NCBI GenBank assembly: GCA_016926755.1
Contig: JAFGNZ010000310.1
Span: 1-41,208, forward strand
Reading direction: 5' to 3'
DNA length: 41,208 bases
Source of the DNA: Myxococcaceae bacterium
GTDB lineage: Bacteria > Myxococcota > Myxococcia > Myxococcales > Myxococcaceae
The notes under the pieces were generated by a model that made no database searches, had not been told where the DNA came from, and was given only the letters and a program-made list of their open reading frames with translations. Each line of letters opens with the position of its first letter. The first letter of the stretch is position 1. Shown here one piece after another: positions 39,285 to 41,208 of the stretch. The position numbers and the translations under genes are program-made.

Positions 39285-39881
39285 TCACCACCGGTCGTCT
39301 GTAAAGAGGCAATCGATGAGCTGGGCGTCGCCCATGTGTACATTGCCGCACTGAATGTCGGGAACGGGGGTGAAGAGCATTTCGGTGGGCACCCGCTGAA
39401 CTTGGAGAGAAGAGCGCACCAGGGGCTCGATTTTCTCCACGTACGGCCTAGTCTCCGGGATGTCGCTGTAGAAGGTGCGTGAGGGTGAAGCTCTCCTGCC
39501 CACGTGGTGCTGAAGCGCGCTGTAGAGCACGAAGACAGGGGCGATGATGCTGACGAGTACGACGACGGCACGTACTTCCTTGCTACCATCGGCCAGGACC
39601 GGGGGCTCTGGGAGATACATCCTGGCACGCCAGCAGTTGTCGTTGGAGAAGAGAGCCGTCCAGTCCTCGGCCCTGCAGTCTGGAAGGGCCTCTTCGAGCC
39701 GGCGGAGCAGTTCCTCCCAGCGTGCGGAACCGCTGGACGCCTCCTGGCGCGCTTTCAACAGGCGCTGATACTGCTCCGAGCTGCCATAGCCCTCCTCGCT
39801 ACTATGGACGTAGGAGGGGTAGTGGCGGTGCACCACCTCAAGGAGCTGAGGAGTGGAGAGATGAGGGGACGAAGGGTCCAT
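39285..39881 (-). CDS. Hypothetical membrane protein, partner of the upstream lipoprotein
   Basis: 198 residues from ATG 39881, 17 bases after the stop of the lipoprotein gene (39899), so probably one transcript. The first 105 residues are polar and helical (LSTPQLLEVVHRHYPSY; SEQYQRLLKARQEA; WEELLRRLEEALPDCRAEDW). One transmembrane helix follows (about 109-127, AVVVLVSIIAPVFVLYSAL), then about 70 residues with VPTEMLFTPVPDIQCGN, presumably periplasmic. I have the impression of similar proteins in other Cystobacterineae but cannot name a family. The layout, cytoplasmic or regulatory head plus envelope tail beside a lipoprotein, hints at an envelope complex (inference). Confidence 0.65.
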   Translation of the reverse strand: MDPSSPHLSTPQLLEVVHRHYPSYVHSSEEGYGSSEQYQRLLKARQEASSGSARWEELLRRLEEALPDCRAEDWTALFSNDNCWRARMYLPEPPVLADGSKEVRAVVVLVSIIAPVFVLYSALQHHVGRRASPSRTFYSDIPETRPYVEKIEPLVRSSLQVQRVPTEMLFTPVPDIQCGNVHMGDAQLIDCLFTDDRW

Positions 39882-39898
39882 ACCAGCCTTAGTGAGGT

Positions 39899-40333
39899 TT
39901 ACATATCGATGAAATCGCGAACTCTGGCTCCAGGAATGGGCACCGATAGAAGTCTTTGCATCTCCTGACGAAACCTCTCACACATCACGGCCGAGACAAG
40001 GCCCTGGGGGAGAACCAGCTCCGCGGCGGCATCCGCAGCTTCTGCTGCAGCCTCCTCAGCGAGTCCATCGGCGATTGTCCCGAGGAAGTTGATTTCTGGC
40101 ACCTCGACCTGGACCTGGCACGGGACATTGTGCACTCCACTCTCCGACACGCGCGCAAGCGTGATGATCAACCGCGCCATCTTCCATCCACCCGGACCTC
40201 TTCCTTTGAGGGAGACGATAGGGGAAAAGTGGAACTGCGATGGAGAGATTCCACCCGCTCCGCCGACGATGGAAACACAGGCCGTCGCGAGCAGAAGAAA
40301 AGCCACAGCGAAGCAGCAACGAAGGCGCCTCAT
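39899..40333 (-). CDS. Small lipoprotein
   Basis: 144 residues from ATG 40333, with GGGAG five bases ahead. Lipoprotein signal MRRLRCCFAVAFLLLATAC (lipidation at Cys19), then about 125 residues: QFHFSPIVSLKGRGPGGWKM, an ARLIITLARVSESGVHNVPC strand region, an Ala/Glu-rich helix (GLAEEAAAEAADAAAELV) and a C-terminal ERFRQEMQRLLSVPIPGARV. The second Cys (VPCQVQV) may pair with Cys in VMCERF. Family not recognised. It leads the pair with the membrane protein that follows. Confidence 0.7.
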   Translation of the reverse strand: MRRLRCCFAVAFLLLATACVSIVGGAGGISPSQFHFSPIVSLKGRGPGGWKMARLIITLARVSESGVHNVPCQVQVEVPEINFLGTIADGLAEEAAAEAADAAAELVLPQGLVSAVMCERFRQEMQRLLSVPIPGARVRDFIDM

Positions 40334-40449
40334 TGCGTCTCCCTCATCGGATGAGCGCAATGAAGCCTACGCCAAATCAGTGTGAGCGGGGAAGCACGCT
40401 GCCGACGCCATCCGGAAGGAGCTTCTCCGCGAGGAGGATACCGCGGGCG

Positions 40450-40596
40450 GCGAGCGGCCAGCCACCTCGCCATGCGGGGCGTCCCGCTCAAGGTCACCCA
40501 GGAGTTGATGGGACACGCTACCATCGAATGACGGAGCGGCACGCCCACCTGAGCCCGGACATGCGCAGAGTGGCGGTCGGGGTTCTCGACCGCCAC
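40450..40596 (+). pseudogene. Frameshifted C-terminal remnant of a tyrosine recombinase
   Basis: One frame reads ASHLAMRGVPLKVTQELMGH then ATIE and hits TGA at 40529. Shifting by one base gives MTERHAHLSPDMRRVAVGVL D. Together this is the familiar integrase tail (ASHL...LGHA.IEMT.RYAHLSP). One A is missing at GAA-ATG (40526-40530), and the position of the nucleophilic Tyr (RYAHL) is His at 40540-40542. The N-terminal and most of the catalytic domain are absent. A dead relic of an integrative element. Confidence 0.8.
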
Positions 40597-40600
40597 TCTG
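40566..40600 (+). terminator. Long hairpin at the end of the recombinase relic
   Basis: Perfect 14-base arms, CAGAGTGGCGGTCG and CGACCGCCACTCTG, with the loop GGGTTCT. It overlaps the last codons of the recombinase relic and is followed by TTCC only. Probably the terminator of the former integrase gene. Confidence 0.55.
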
Positions 40601-40672
40601 TTCCGGAGTGCGACATACGTGCAACACGGATGGAGCCAGCGTCTAACCATCCGTATCTACGAAGTAAGACAG

Positions 40673-40751
40673 TGGAGGCGGCGGGAATCGAACCCGCATC
40701 AAGGCGGAAGCAAAACCCCAAGCAGGTCGCGCTGTTACCGGCTAACCCTCC
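40673..40751 (-). pseudogene. Degenerate tRNA-like sequence (intact T-arm and 3' acceptor strand)
   Basis: On the minus strand the 3' end is a perfect T-arm (GCGGG-TTCGATT-CCCGC, 40684-40700) followed by CGCCTCC-A. Only five of seven acceptor bases at the 5' end (GGAGG, about 40747-40751) pair with it, and total length (79) is right for a tRNA. The D and anticodon stems do not fold properly, so no anticodon is assigned. Either a decayed tRNA or a tRNA 3' end left by integration. Confidence 0.4.
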
Positions 40752-41119
40752 CCATAGCCCTTGGACATGGAAAGCGGATAGAGGACTCGGTGGTGGATGT
40801 TGCGATAATGGGCAGCGAGGTGGAATTCGCCCGCAATCAACACCCACGCCCATCTGGGTGGGTCGGATTGTGATTGCAGCCATGCAGATGCTGCATCAAG
40901 ACTTCCGAATGACGCAACCGCGCTGGGCGGATGTTCTTTCTCGAGGTCGGCAAGATAGTACTCGAGGGCGCGGCTGCGTGGCAGGCGGAACCCTTGTGCC
41001 TGGTTGTCATGGACAACGTCGTGATACGTATTGGCGATCAAGATGCTGGCGGAATCAGGAGGCTGTGGGAGTTGCTTGAGCCAGGCTTCCGCCTCCTCCT
41101 TCGTAGCGAATGCAGCCAC
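40742..41119 (-). CDS. Hypothetical protein with internal duplication
   Basis: 125 residues from GTG 41119. Two similar halves: AAFATKEEAEAWLKQLPQPP with SASILIANTYHDVVH, and ASFGSLDAASAWLQSQSDPP with AWVLIAGEFHLAAHYRN, joined by RSRALEYYLADLEKEHPP. Shared features are A-x-F, AWL, PP and LIA, with His near the end of each half. The frame stays open for 12 codons upstream (YFLQPPYA) to a TGA at 41156-41158 but offers no start there. A GTG at 41159 in another frame would supply one if a single base were removed, so the N-terminus may be frameshifted. The stop lies in the tRNA-like sequence. I think related copies exist in other Cystobacterineae; function unknown. Confidence 0.6.
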   Translation of the reverse strand: MAAFATKEEAEAWLKQLPQPPDSASILIANTYHDVVHDNQAQGFRLPRSRALEYYLADLEKEHPPSAVASFGSLDAASAWLQSQSDPPRWAWVLIAGEFHLAAHYRNIHHRVLYPLSMSKGYGEG

Positions 41120-41208
41120 GGCATAAGGAGGCTGGAGGAAATAACTTTTCCACTTTCACGGTCGCATCATTGCCCGTCGTGAAGGGCGCGCTGGCAGCTT
41201 GGGAAGGA

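Noticed and set aside
40056-40385. Plus-strand open frames opposite the small lipoprotein
   Set aside because: The minus strand has a good lipoprotein signal and ribosome site; the plus frames have neither domain nor site.
40240-41079. A 279-codon plus-strand frame through the recombinase relic and tRNA-like sequence
   Set aside because: It only strings together the shifted recombinase tail and translated tRNA-like sequence (the typical AGIEPAS artefact) and is antisense to the small minus-strand gene.

Overview
The window is about 70% GC, has very high G/C at third codon positions, and is packed with long genes. Its content fits a myxobacterium, probably of the Cystobacterineae (Archangium/Cystobacter/Stigmatella/Myxococcus type): a Ser/Thr kinase with sensory domains, a PEGA-domain tail, a class II ribonucleotide reductase, MshEN and TPR proteins with long Pro/Ala linkers, and lectin-domain remnants. 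The taxonomic call is inference from gene content; no rRNA is present.

Left part (1-11008): the 3' end of a membrane-anchored PEGA protein, a MerR-type regulator and a small protein with a sigma-70 region-4-like helix-turn-helix lead into a compact co-directional block. This block is purH, a zinc-ribbon/TPR membrane protein, purD, lptF, lptG and an O-antigen-ligase-like protein. Genes in it are 1-10 bases apart or overlap by the 4-base GTGA junction, so two purine biosynthesis steps appear to be transcribed and partly translationally coupled with LPS export and ligation functions.

Middle part (11078-30015): a prepilin-like Gly-rich protein; on the minus strand a 1034-residue zinc-finger/Ser-Thr kinase/CHASE2/cyclase-like receptor whose cyclase domain has lost every catalytic residue I could align; a small membrane protein; a minus-strand pair of secreted Met-rich protein and GT4 glycosyltransferase; a plus-strand GT4 and a polyprenyl-phosphate hexose-1-phosphate transferase (polysaccharide start enzyme); a secreted trypsin-fold protease with two C-terminal PPC domains; a 1629-residue MshEN-domain protein with two kinds of perfect-period tandem repeat; and nrdJ. 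Convergent pairs are separated by strong hairpins at 20113 and 27188.

Right part (30016-41208): after a 538-base intergenic region come a thioredoxin-like [2Fe-2S] ferredoxin, a GDPD lipoprotein and a small exported protein. The rest looks like accessory DNA: a decayed lectin mosaic, a cupin, a frameshifted hypothetical gene, two long perfect inverted repeats, a beta-helix lipoprotein, a 1016-residue orphan exported protein with less biased base composition, a lipoprotein/membrane-protein pair, a frameshifted tyrosine recombinase tail, a degraded tRNA-like sequence and a small internally duplicated protein. Broken genes, the recombinase relic and orphan genes indicate repeated insertion and decay here.

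No CRISPR array, rRNA or intact insertion sequence was seen. The most interesting candidates for undescribed biology are the kinase with a dead cyclase domain, the MshEN repeat scaffold, and the orphan proteins at the right end.
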